Positions 19,878 through 30,021 of a stretch of DNA of 64,000 nt are shown here, one piece after another. The notes under the pieces were generated by a model. The model did no database searches. It worked only from the letters and a program-made list of their open reading frames with translations, and was not told where the DNA came from. The stretch covers positions 19,387,001 to 19,451,000 of the forward strand of contig OY756961.1 in the NCBI GenBank assembly GCA_963580455.1. Direction: 5' to 3'. Origin of the DNA: Euonymus europaeus. Taxonomy: Eukaryota; Streptophyta; Magnoliopsida; Celastrales; Celastraceae. Positions within the stretch are counted from its first letter, which is position 1, and each line of letters begins with the position of its first letter. The position numbers were made by a program, and so were the translations under genes.

Positions 19878-20941
19878 CCCGTTGTCTGAGATGGTCGGAG
19901 GAGGGAGATCGGCACCGCCAAAGTTGGACGCGCGAAAATCGCGTTTTGGATCTCTCTTTTTTCCTGTTTCGTTTTTTTCTGTTTCTTTTTTTTGCATTCT
20001 TTTTTTTAAAGCTAAATTCATATATTTATAAAAAAAATTAGATCTCTCCTTTTTTCACTTATTTATTAAAAATTGGATACTCATTAAATCCTTCACTTAC
20101 TTCCTTAATTATTTGCAAATACTACCCGCCAATTTACGTTCCCACCACTTTCTTGATTGTTCCTTCTTTATTCAATTAACTAAATACCTATTATATAATT
20201 CACTCCTCCAATTTCACATCAACCCTCATTCCTTAATTATTTACAAGAATATCCTCCAACAAATGTGTATTTTGCCACCATCCGGGTAATTTTCCTATTT
20301 TATTTATATTATTATTATTTTGTTTTAGCACTTATTCACACCCATATATTTATTTATTATTTTGATCCGAATTTAATTTTCGGATCCGCTATCGTATCAT
20401 TGTGCACGTGTCACTCTCTTATTCATTATTTATATTATTCTTGGATCAGGATATCACAAATTCAAAGAAAAGTCTAAACTTTAAATTTATTTGAATCCAA
20501 AAGATTAAAAAAATAGAAATATTCATTTTATTTTAGTAGACATTCTTGAAAAATCAAAATTACTAAATTGTCCCTCACGCGGGAGTCAAATATCAGGCGC
20601 TTGAGGTCCATACATGGGCCAAACCCATAGACATGGGCGACTATAATAAAAATATCCCAACAAGAGCCAAGCCTTCAACCAAAAGCCAAATATAAATTTT
20701 ACACGAAGTATAAGATGGCAGATAGGGAACCAAAAGTGAGTGTCGCAACCGGTTCTGCGAAAGAAAAATAATGAAATCGCCACCAATTGTAATAGGTACA
20801 ATTGGTCACCAAAAAAATATTATGGTCCACCAAAATCCAGAAAATGGGCAAGCGAGTTTGTTACTCATGGGGAAGGTGTAAAGCATGTAAATTCAATCCA
20901 TCGATTAAAATAAATTAACATATCATACAATCGATTTATCT
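19878..20941. other. Non-coding spacer between copia-1 and copia-2
   Basis: No gene is seen. 19880-19940 is locally GC-rich (GGACGCGCGAAAATCGCG). 19945-20010 is a T-rich tract. 20730-20930 contains GTCGCAACCGGTTCTGCG and CGCCACCAATTG, words common in plant LTR sequences, so older LTR debris is likely. Confidence 0.4.
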
Positions 20942-21382
20942 TGGATCTTCAATTAACATGATTTTCACACATATATACATCGTATATGTTATTGTACACG
21001 AAAGCGTACCTTGAGCTATCGCTTTCAACTAATGAATTTGAATCACAAACTTTGATATTGAAGAAACACTCCTTGAACAATCTACGAAAACCGATTTCTC
21101 TCCCCTCTATATATTTTGTTAGTGTTGTAGTTTTTTTTGACACGTCAGATGGAAGTTAGTGGCATATATATAGATAGGGAGAGGACCTAGGTTTTCCACT
21201 TAACCCTTAAATCTCAACCGTCCATCACAGTTAGAGTTTTATTAGGAAAACAACCCAAATAACATTAGGATTCCAATTACTAGAAGTTAGGGATTCCACT
21301 AAAATCTTGTCAACTAATAATTGTTATATGGATCACAATAATAGGAAACAAATAATAATAATTAATATTATTATTTCTTACA
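20942..21382 (-). repeat. copia-2 3' LTR (left border approximate)
   Basis: The right border is fixed: the plus strand ends ATTATTTCTTACA (21382) and is followed by TTCTCCCACTTGGTC, which on the minus strand is the purine tract GACCAAGTGGGAGAA abutting the TGTAAGAAATAATAAT start. A TATATATA stretch lies near 21160. The left border at TGGATCTTC (20942) is a guess from the need for a TG...CA end. Confidence 0.55.
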
Positions 21383-21397
21383 TTCTCCCACTTGGTC
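21383..21397 (-). other. copia-2 polypurine tract
   Basis: GACCAAGTGGGAGAA on the minus strand lies directly against the LTR start. This is the usual form of a copia polypurine tract. Confidence 0.75.
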
Positions 21398-21763
21398 CAT
21401 ATGACAATTGTATATTCATGTTTAACAAGAAATATCATTAAGTGCACATTATTGTTTGAATCACAAACTTACTAGTACATCGTGATAGATAAGACATCAA
21501 TGAGAATCATGGTGGTTCCATACTAATTCAAGGGCATGGACCCTTCCATGTATTACACATTAATGAATTATACAAAATACTATAATTTTGGATTACATTC
21601 GTGGTCCAATAATGTCTTTGCAAAAGACTATTTCTGTCACATAATCAATACTTATGCATGAAACAATTATCATGAAGAAAACAAAAATTTATATATTCAG
21701 AAACTCATAAGAGATATCTCATAAATATAATGTTAAATAATCAAGCACAATGCTATCCACAAA

Positions 21764-22130
21764 TTATCTGTCACTTTCAAGACCCATTCTTTCAACATGT
21801 TGCATAAAAGTCTTTAGTGGCAGTTCTTTAGTGAGTAGATCAGCTATGTTAACACTCGTACTAATGTGTTCTATTGATACTCTTTGTTTCCGAACTTCTT
21901 CCTTAAATGATAGGTATTTCATCTTAGTGTGCTTGACAACTTTAGAAAACCTATCATTCTTTGAGAAGAAAACTACTGCGAGATTATCACAATAAATATT
22001 CAGAGTCCTAGAAATTGAGTCCACTACTCCAAGTCTCAAGAAGAAATTTCGCAACCATAATGCATGATTTATAGATTCAAAACAAGATACAAACTCAGCC
22101 TCCATAATAGATGTTGCAACGACACTCTGT
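21764..22130 (-). pseudogene. copia-2 RNase H C-terminal part
   Basis: The minus strand reads VVATSIMEAEFVSCFESINH, then ALWLRNFFLRLGVVD, IYCDNLAVVFFSKNDRFSK and HISTSVNIADLLTKELP. These are the conserved blocks of copia RNase H, including the Glu of MEAE and the Asp of YCDN. The frame is open to the edge of the nested insertion; residues preceding VKQSVVATS in the apparent frame belong to the inserted LTR. The end is at the TGA/TAG zone near 21764. Confidence 0.85.
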
Positions 22131-22135
22131 TTAAC
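22131..22135. repeat. Target-site duplication TTAAC (left)
   Basis: TTAAC at 22131-22135 is repeated at 23506-23510, at the exact point where the RNase H coding sequence is split. Confidence 0.8.
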
Positions 22136-23505
22136 TTTAACGCCCCAGATCGGGAATGTTACATGGTGTTTTTCGCACCTTCCTAGATCCTCAATGTGAT
22201 TCTCAAACCAAGAATTTAACCTCAGTTCACCCAACTAAGTTAAATCCATCCATCCAAAAACTGGCGGCATTTCCTCGTAAATCGGGGAATGTCCATCTGG
22301 TCAAACATAGCAAATCATCATACAATCACAACATGACGTAGTCAGCCTCAGGCCTCTATCAGCATGCAAATCCCAACCTAGCAGGGCCTCAGGTCATTTA
22401 GCAGCATACACAAACTATTTTCTCACAATTTACACAACATAAGCAATCTCAATCATCGTACAATAGGACTCAGAATCCACCATCGATTCAGAAGATACAC
22501 TCATAGAGATTACCTTCTAATCATACACAAATCACACCCACTGGTGCCAACAATTGATAAGACATAAGTTATCAAATACAAACAAAACGATAACAAGTAA
22601 AATTCAGGTCTCTCATTCGCAAACCTAACCCTCCTCTAAGTGTCATCCATACCACAGCGTCGTCTTTACTGACCCGCACCACCGGTATATGTACCAGTCT
22701 TACTTGTAGGGAGGAAAAAGGTAAAGAAGTGAGCTAGAAGCTCAGTAGGAGTAAAAAGAGTAAGTACAAATAGGCCAAATCCAAAATAAAGCAATGCATC
22801 AAAATGATATCTCATTTACTTATGTCGTATAATACAACAATAATATCTGAGTGTCCTTTCTGAGATAAAATATTCATCAATCCCAAAGTCCTCGACTATG
22901 GATTGACAAACCAACAATCAATATCCATGATTTTCCCAATGATGGTTTGATCACAACATCGAACGCACATTCTAGTTCCTTAACATCAAGGAATGTACTC
23001 CGGCTAAATAGCCACAAACGCCCCATAAAGTCACCCGGTTATGTGAATCCCATCATACCCACACTTCAAGTGTGTTGCCTCACATGAAGAAATATAGTTG
23101 GTGCCCATGCTCCGACATCCAACCATCCTCTCATGTGACTCTCAAGTAACCATATGGTATTTCGAGTCCATACTCAAGCATCCCATGCAATATCTAATGC
23201 ATTCATGCTTCATGCCATGCCAATTAGTATATATATATACTCAACCTATATATATAACTACTCATGATGCATGAACGATCAACCATGCAAATAAGTGATT
23301 GAACATGTAATTGGGATAATGCAATCTACATTTGGAAGACAAACATGAATAAACCCTAAGTCCGTTCTTCCTTGGGAACAATAAGGCAAGAACAAAGGAA
23401 AATTGACCAATGATGGAATAAACCGCATTTAAAGAGCAAAGAAAGATACAAAAATAATTGGGTCAAGAATCCTACATAATTAAATATTTCAGGTCAGCCA
23501 TCACA
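22136..23505. mobile_element. Solo-LTR-type insertion in copia-2 RNase H
   Basis: This is 1370 bp of non-coding DNA with TTAAC duplications on both sides. On the minus strand it begins TGTGATGGCTGACC and ends CTGGGGCGTTAAA. The expected CA end is changed to AA. Removing it together with one TTAAC makes the RNase H coding sequence contiguous. Internal words (ATGCATGAACGATCAACC near 23269, a TATATATATA run near 23230) match the 4565-6123 insertion in inverse orientation. It is best read as a solo LTR of a large gypsy family. Orientation is probably minus but not proven. Confidence 0.8.
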
Positions 23506-23510
23506 TTAAC
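23506..23510. repeat. Target-site duplication TTAAC (right)
   Basis: This is the second copy of the 5-bp target duplication of the 22136-23505 insertion. Confidence 0.8.
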
Positions 23511-25000
23511 ACTTTTCCATGAGATAGCTCCTTCTGCTAAAGTAAATACATAGTCAGAAGTGTTCTTTCTGCTGTCAAGACATTCTCCATAATCTGAATT
23601 AGTATAACTAATCACCTCAAGATGATCAATTTTCTTAAATGTGAACATGTTGTTTTTAGTTCCTTGCAAATATCTTAATACTTTCTTTGCAACTTTCCAA
23701 TGATCGAGTCCCAGATTACTTTGATATCTGCCTAACATCCCAATTGCGAAACTAATATTTGGTCGTGTACATACTTGTGCATACATCAAGCTTCCAACAA
23801 GAGAAGCATATGAAATATCTTTCATATGTTCACGTTCCAATTCATTTTGAGGAAATTGTTGTAAGCTGAACTTATCTCCCTTCTGAACTGGTCCTATAAT
23901 AGGACCACAATTCTTCATGTGAATCTTTCTAAAACTTTTTCAATGTAGGCTTTTTGAGAAAAAACCAAACAATCCACGTGATCGATCGCGTGGATTGTTA
24001 TATCCTTATCACGAAGGATGCCTCACCCATATCTTCATTTCAAAGTTTTGAGAAAGATAACACTTAGTTTCGTGAAGTAAACCACGATCATTGCTGGCTA
24101 TTAGTAAGTCGTCAACATACATAACTAAAAACATAACTCCCACTAATTTTCAGGTACATACACTGATCAACATCATTTTCTTTAAACTCGAAAGAAGTAA
24201 TGATATCATGAAACTTAAGATACCACTGTTGAGAAGTTTGCTTTAGTCCATTTAATGACCTTTTAAGCATACCGACCATGTGTTCCTTTCCTTTAGCTAC
24301 AAATCATTCTGGCTGTACCATGTAGACTTGTTCCTCTAAACTCCCATTCAAGAAAGTAGTTTCACATCCATCTGGTGTAGCTCTAAGTCAAAATGAGCCA
24401 CCAGTGCTAATATGATTCTTAATGAGTCATTCTTTGAAACGAGACTAAAGGTCTCATTGTAATCAATGTCTTCCCTTTGAGTAAACCCTTTCGCATTAAT
24501 TCTAGTTTTATGTCGTTCGATATTGCCTTTTGAATCATGTTTGGTTTTAAAAAGCCATTTAAATCCAACGTTTTCTTATCTTTAGGCAATTTGACTAACT
24601 CCCAAACTTTATTTGAGGCCATAGAGTTCATCTCATCACTCATGGCATCAATCTATTTATCAGAATCACTGTATGTAATAACTTGTGAATACATCACCGG
24701 ATCATTCATATGACCAATATCATAGTCAGATAATACACCACATAATCATTAAGAATAGCTGATCTTTTTATTATTTTGGATTGTCTTAATGCTATATCTT
24801 TTTGTTGCAGTACATTCACAATATCTTCATTAAAAACAGTCTCATTAATGAGAATTCCAGGTTGTTGTCCATTCAATTGTTGCTTATTATCATTGATTGG
24901 TTCAACTATATTGGGAGCAAAAAAATCATCCTGAGGTCGAGGTACCAAAAGAGGTACTCTGACTTCTTGAATGGAAACATTCCTTACTTTAGTACTTCAT
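23511..25000 (-). pseudogene. copia-2 RT and RNase H N-terminal part
   Basis: At 24643-24419 is the RT start (SDEMNSMASNKVWELVKLPK). Around 24125 the catalytic block reads LVMYVDDLL with both Asp. At 23918-23511 the C-terminal RT and RNase H start read KDISYASLVGSLMYAQVCTR, PNISFAIGMLGRYQSNLGL, LRYLQGTKN and YTNSDYGECLDSRKNTSDY, ending GAISWKSV at the insertion point. Frameshifts and stops occur around 24400, 24000 and 23920. It is inactive. Confidence 0.8.
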
Positions 25001-25223
25001 TGACTTTGCCATTTTCAATGAAGCTGACATTTTTTTTATTTCAACAATTATGGTAGTATGGTTAGGACAGTAAAATGTATACCACTTTGACTTCTCTAGA
25101 TATCCAATAAAAAAAATAAGAGAATGTTCTTGGATCCAATTTCTTTTCATATGGATTGTATATTCTTGCTTCTGCAGGGCAACCCCAAACATGTAAATGC
25201 GATAATACAGGTTTCCATCATTT

Positions 25224-25457
25224 TCACAATTCAAAAGGTGTCTTTTTAACTACCTTACTTTGAACTCTGTTCAGAATATACATTGCCGTTGTAAGAGCAT
25301 GCATCCACAAAAATAGAGGTAAATCAATATTACTCATCATACTCCTAATCATATCCATCAGAGTACTATTACGCCTTCTAGCTACACCATTTTGCCAAGG
25401 TGTGTTTGACATAGTGTATTGTGCGCAAGTACCCAAACGTTCTAGGAGTTTAAGCAA
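25224..25457 (-). pseudogene. copia-2 integrase core remnant
   Basis: The minus strand reads TPWQNGVARRRNSTLMDMIR and then SMMSNIDLPLFLWMHAL, the tail of the copia integrase core. The consensus is NGVxERRNRTL, so the catalytic Glu position reads Ala here. Further downstream LYYRIYMFGVALQKQEYTIH (about 25205-25145) is a decayed FGCxAY block. The part upstream of 25457 is missing. Confidence 0.75.
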
Positions 25458-25460
25458 AAA

Positions 25461-27400
25461 GCTCTACCATCATCAAATTTGAATGTTCGAAAGAACTTGG
25501 CTGATAGGAATTAAAGCAAAAGTGAGTTGGATGCCACATAAGGCAACAACCCAATTTATGACATTTAAGAAATCTAATTTTATTTTCTCAACTATAGACA
25601 TTTTTAAAAAAAATATTGTTCCACAATAGTTTTGAGAAATGTTCTTTCATACTATATACTAAAATTCAATCATGTTAAACCACATCAACAACAAACTCCC
25701 TCTATATAATATTTCAAGCTAATTTATTATAAGAAGCCAAATAAAAATGCTACAAAAATTAAAGAGGCTTGTGTTTATTCCATTAAAAAAATAGCTCACC
25801 TTTTAAACATGGAAACATTATGAAAAATTGAAGTACACTCTTATGGAGTGTCCCTAACAGTAAAGAGCATTTTGAATATCATGTTTTGCAAAGAGAAGTT
25901 TATGATCAAGCATGGATGACGATCAAAGCCTCTACTGCTAATAGAGGAGTGGCAAAATAACATAGTGAATCTTAAACGATCACATGTTGATCAAATTTAA
26001 ATGTAAAGCGTAAAGTCTCACCAGAGAATGAGGGGAAAAACTCATCTGAATAGAATGAGTAGTATAGATATAATCCTTCAAAGCTTCTTCAAAATTCATA
26101 AGGATTTGGTGGGCCTGCACATTGATGTAGAGGCGGAAAATGATCCCATAGACCCAAAAAATTTATGCCTGAACAATTTGCATGACTCTAGCAATTTCAA
26201 TTATCTGATTTTGACCCAAGCTACTCAAATGTCTTCCCAATTACATCTCTTTCATAAGTACCTAAAAGTTTTGTTGTCTTCCCAAACTTAGAAAGAGATT
26301 GCATATGTGAATTGGGTATGTTTATGACGATTAAAAGCGTCTTTGAATAAGATATTAAGAGTTAGATGCAAAGTGGACAAAAATAAAAATATACGCTGCA
26401 TTTCAGATACATTTCGATAAAATTCCAATCCAATTTGTCAATCGAGACCCATGTCATGCCAGAACAACACTTTGTTATTTCTGCTATTAAATGATATAAA
26501 GAGTCAATATGTATACCAGACATAAGATGTTGAAGCAATAACTAGAAAAATTAGATAGATATTACCTTGATTCTACAACAAAAAAATTCAAAATAAAAAC
26601 AACTGTATTATCAAAGCTTGAGAAGGTGGCTGAGTCACGAACAAGGTCACAGTGAATAATTATGTTGCCTCTAGGATAAAACACCTCATACTCCCTTTGT
26701 TTGATACTCTTTGCACACAAGAACACCAAGAATTGCAACAATACTTTTATGTTTTTCTCAAGAACTGCTTAGCCATCAAGGCTTCTTGTTTTTCTTATAG
26801 AAATAGAAAATGAACGTTACTTCCACAATCAATGAAGAAAAGGCTTCTTGTTTTTCTTATACAAATAGAAAATGAAGGTTACTTCCACAATCAACGATCA
26901 AGAATTGTGTGAAAGTTCAAGAAAATCACGTTAATTAGGGAGTCGTAATTAGCCAAAAATTAGGAAATGAATTTAACTAAAAATTAAAAGATAATTGAAA
27001 GAGATAACAAGGAAACCAAAAAAAAATCGTGTTGGGATGAAATCTCAAAGGCTCTAAGAGCCTGAAGGCCCAAGGCCCATCTTTCGATTTTTAATATGCT
27101 AAGGCTTGAACTTGGGTTCAAACTATGAAAACCCAAAATCTTAACCATTTATCTAATCATTATAAATCTTGAACATAAGACATATCAAAATTCTTTTGAA
27201 TATACATCAACATCTAGTAGGTATATTTCTGAATTAAAAAGGTATTTTGATCAACCTGCGCTTGATATTAAGAATAATCCTGATTTTGATATATTAACTT
27301 GGTGAAAAGCACAAGGGCGCAGGTACCATTTATTCTCCAAAATGACATGTGATCTGCTAACAATTCTAATTTGGACCATAGCATCAGAAACAACTTTTAC
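25461..27400. other. Intergenic, no recognisable gene
   Basis: An 87-codon plus-strand frame at 26028-26291 has no recognisable motif and no homologous feature I can name, so it is not called. The stretch is AT-rich and may include decayed retroelement DNA. A 62-bp tandem duplication lies at 26778-26901. Confidence 0.4.
26778..26901. repeat. 62-bp tandem duplication
   Basis: AAGGCTTCTTGTTTTTCTTA begins at 26778 and again at 26840. The units continue through GTTACTTCCACAATCAA with about three mismatches. Confidence 0.85.
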
Positions 27401-27757
27401 ATTATGTTTGGGAAGGAGGGAAGGGGAAGGCAAATTTGAGGAGGACGAAAAATGGAGGGAAGGAGAGAAGAAAGAAGTTAATTTTGCCTCCTTTTGTTTG
27501 GATAATCAAAAATTAGGGAAAGAAAAAATAGGTAAAATTATCATTTTACCCCCAAAACATAGGTACAACAGTGGAACCCACAAAAATTTTCTCTTATGTA
27601 CCACTTTTTCCCCTCATTTTAGACTGAAAATTTTTAACGTGAGACCCACCAAAATTTTTCCTCCCTCCTCCTGCCAAACACCCATCTTTTTTAAATTATC
27701 TCCATTTTACTCCCAAAATTTTCATTCCCTCTATTTTACCTCATTTCCAAACAATGA
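27401..27757. mobile_element. MITE-like element
   Basis: This is about 357 bp with imperfect inverted ends: ATTATGTTTGGGAAGGAGG on the left, and CATTGTTTGGAAATGAGG read inward from the right. The interior is rich in A-runs and CCTCC/GGAGG words. The long plus-strand frame running through it (27342-27827) has no protein-like features. GTTTGG-type ends suggest a hAT-derived MITE. The target duplication is not clear. Confidence 0.5.
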
Positions 27758-28214
27758 CTTAGTGCAAGTGGGAGAGTTGTGTCACAAACTTGAAGTAACC
27801 TTCGTCTTTCAACAGTTGAAGCATTAGTCCGTCTTAAAGATTGGAGTTTAACAAGTCAAAGAATGCAAGAACAAATACGAATAGTAGAAGAGATAATCAA
27901 TTAAAGTTGTCTAGACCGGAATAGATTGAAGATAATTTTGCCAACCCTAATGATTAGTCATAAATAATTATGTATTTATTTTATTAGTAATTTAATGAGA
28001 GATATGAAAATGATTAATAAGTATATTGTATATTGATGTCAAAATAATTAAGATGTATATACAATATATATGATGCATTTTTACTCTAAAAAAATCAAAT
28101 ATATAAAAAATATTCTTCAATTATTCAAATTAGTGCATTTATTTTATATGACATTATTCAATTGTATAAATATTTTATACAAAAATTGATACAAATATAC
28201 CCCACTACTCCACC
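27758..28214. other. AT-rich spacer
   Basis: No gene or clear repeat. It contains ATATATGATG-type AT-rich words only. Confidence 0.4.
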
Positions 28215-29630
28215 ACTAAGACTATCCACAGTAGTCTCTCTTAACAAATTCTCTAAATTGCAGTAAAAATACACTTTTTTAACAACTTACAATTTTTAAA
28301 ATAGTAACAACACACATCAGTTACTCTAAATCATTTAAATATTTATTTCTACAATTACCTTTTATTTAATTAAACTCAATCTATGTAATAGTTGTATGTA
28401 ATTTCATGCAAGTAAAGTATTACCATGTAAATTAAAATTTCCTATTGTCCAGATGTTAATGTCCCTGTGCATCCATTATCAACTACAATTATCACAAGGC
28501 CAAATTAAAATAAAGTCCAAATGCATTGATCCACAATCAATTGCTGGGAAGATAGAATGCACATTCTTGCCATGTGTGAAACCAACAAAATCCATGAACT
28601 AACCAAAACCCACAACCAGCAAAATAGCTCTAAAATAAGCAGCAAACAATAAAAGGAAAGCCACAAAATCCCATCCAATGGGCAATAAGAACCAGCAGCA
28701 AAAGGAATCAAAGACTATGCAAACAGACCCATACAATTAAACCAGCAAAATCCATGAATCAAACATGAAATTGAAATCAATATTCACATGGATTGAACCC
28801 AAAACCACTAAACATCCATAAAATTCAAATCAATATTCAATAATTGTTGACCCAGATACCCAAGCCAGCAAACCTGGATACCCAAACCAAAGAACAAAAT
28901 TGGCCTAAACCCATGAATCAATTTACACCAAAATTGCTTTTAATTTTCAAAATTGAACAAAACAAGTAGCTAGGAGCTCAAGGAGTTGCGGAAGAAAGTA
29001 AAAGAAAAACAGAGATAGGATCTACTATGCCTTTAACACTTTGAGGAGCTTCCCTTGGGTGACGAACTCGTCATGGTCTCTCTGCCGCAAGAAGTGGAGC
29101 TCTCATAGGAGTGGGAGGAGGTCGAGCTTGCCATTAATGGAGGGGAAAATAAAAGAATCGCACATGGCGGAGATAATTGTGGAGAAGCAGGACTTGGTAT
29201 GACGACAAATTGATTTTTTTAATCGAAAATATGGAATCCGCATGAATAGTTCTACGCGAGGTCGGGTATGATACAATAGCAAAACGATATTTCAGAGATG
29301 CATTTGTCGTAACTAATGTGAGTAAAAATTGCACTACATGACAAAAATCATCCTTCAAACTAGCGTAGACCATCCACATTCAGTAATTGATGTGGGAAGG
29401 TCATTCACAATAACATCTCTTAATAGATTTTTTAAATTCCAATAAAATTACACATCTCCATTAATTTACAGTTTTTAAAATAGTAACAATACACATCAGT
29501 TATTTTAAACTAATACTCAAAAGCCAGCAAGCAACTGATAGAGTAACTAATATGAATGCAAATTATACTAAAAGAAACTCTAATTTCACGTTCTACCGCC
29601 CACATCCAGCATCTGATGTGGGTGGTCTAA
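28215..29630. repeat. Paired MITE-like repeats upstream of the CLC gene
   Basis: The sequences 28225-28335 and 29398-29508 are direct relatives, sharing TTTTTAAAATAGTAACAA and then CACACATCAGTTA. Both follow a GACTATCCACA/GACCATCCACAT-type word. The inverted word (GATGTGGG followed by TGGTCTA) occurs at 29610-29625 and, in part, at 29388-29397. The layout suggests two copies of one non-autonomous DNA transposon, head to tail or nested, about 1.2 kb apart. The DNA between them (28500-29130) is A-rich with CCAGCAAAATCCATGAA repeated three times. Confidence 0.5.
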
Positions 29631-29639
29631 CCATTAGGC

Positions 29640-29870
29640 ACTCTTGAGCCCAGGCCCAAAATTACAAGCTCAAGCCCAAGGATCGGCCCAATAGCCCGAG
29701 ACCTTCAGGCTCAGGCCGTAACTAGGCAAAGGGCTTTCCCTTAGGCCCAGCCTGAAGCCTTCTTCCAGGCCTAGTCCAAAACAAGGCTCGAGCTTTGAAA
29801 AGTCGGGCCGGATGACGAGGCCTAGTTTAGTCTTTAGTTGGTGCCGGATTGAAGTGCACAATCTGAGAGC
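29640..29870 (+). promoter_or_regulatory. GCCCA-rich block in the CLC promoter region
   Basis: Within 230 bp upstream of the CLC start there are about nine GCCC(A/G) words, including AGGCCCA, GGCCCAAT and TAGGCCCAG. GGCCCA/TGGGCC is the core of site II (TCP-binding) elements common in plant housekeeping promoters. Density alone suggests, but does not prove, a regulatory role; the block might also be part of a repeat. No convincing TATA box was picked. Confidence 0.35.
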
Positions 29871-30021
29871 AGAGAAGAGCAGGCAAATTGAAAGCAAAAG
29901 AAGAAGAAGAAGCAACAATTGAAGCAATCAAGCAAAAAAGGGATCGACTTTGCTGTGGAACTTCGGAGAAAAAAAAAGAAAAGAGAAAGGACCCAGATCA
30001 TCTCCTCTGTTGTTCGTTAAG

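Larger units (their letters stand above)
20942..25460 (-). mobile_element. Ty1/copia retrotransposon copia-2, 5' end lost
   Basis: Minus-strand order from the right is integrase core remnant (25457-25224), integrase C-terminal and RT start (to about 24420), RT with a YVDD box (about 24125-24108), RT end plus RNase H (23918-23511 and 22130-21764), polypurine tract (21383-21397) and 3' LTR. A 1370-bp LTR-type insertion splits RNase H. Gag, protease, the integrase N-terminus and the 5' LTR are not found to the right, so the element is truncated near 25460. Every domain carries frameshifts. Confidence 0.8.

Noticed and set aside
26028..26291. 87-codon plus-strand frame
   Set aside because: No recognisable domain, splice context or neighbour relationship; kept as unannotated intergenic DNA.
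27342..27827. 161-codon plus-strand open frame
   Set aside because: It runs through a MITE with inverted ends, has A-run-derived Lys/Glu bias and no domain; the openness is a by-product of composition.
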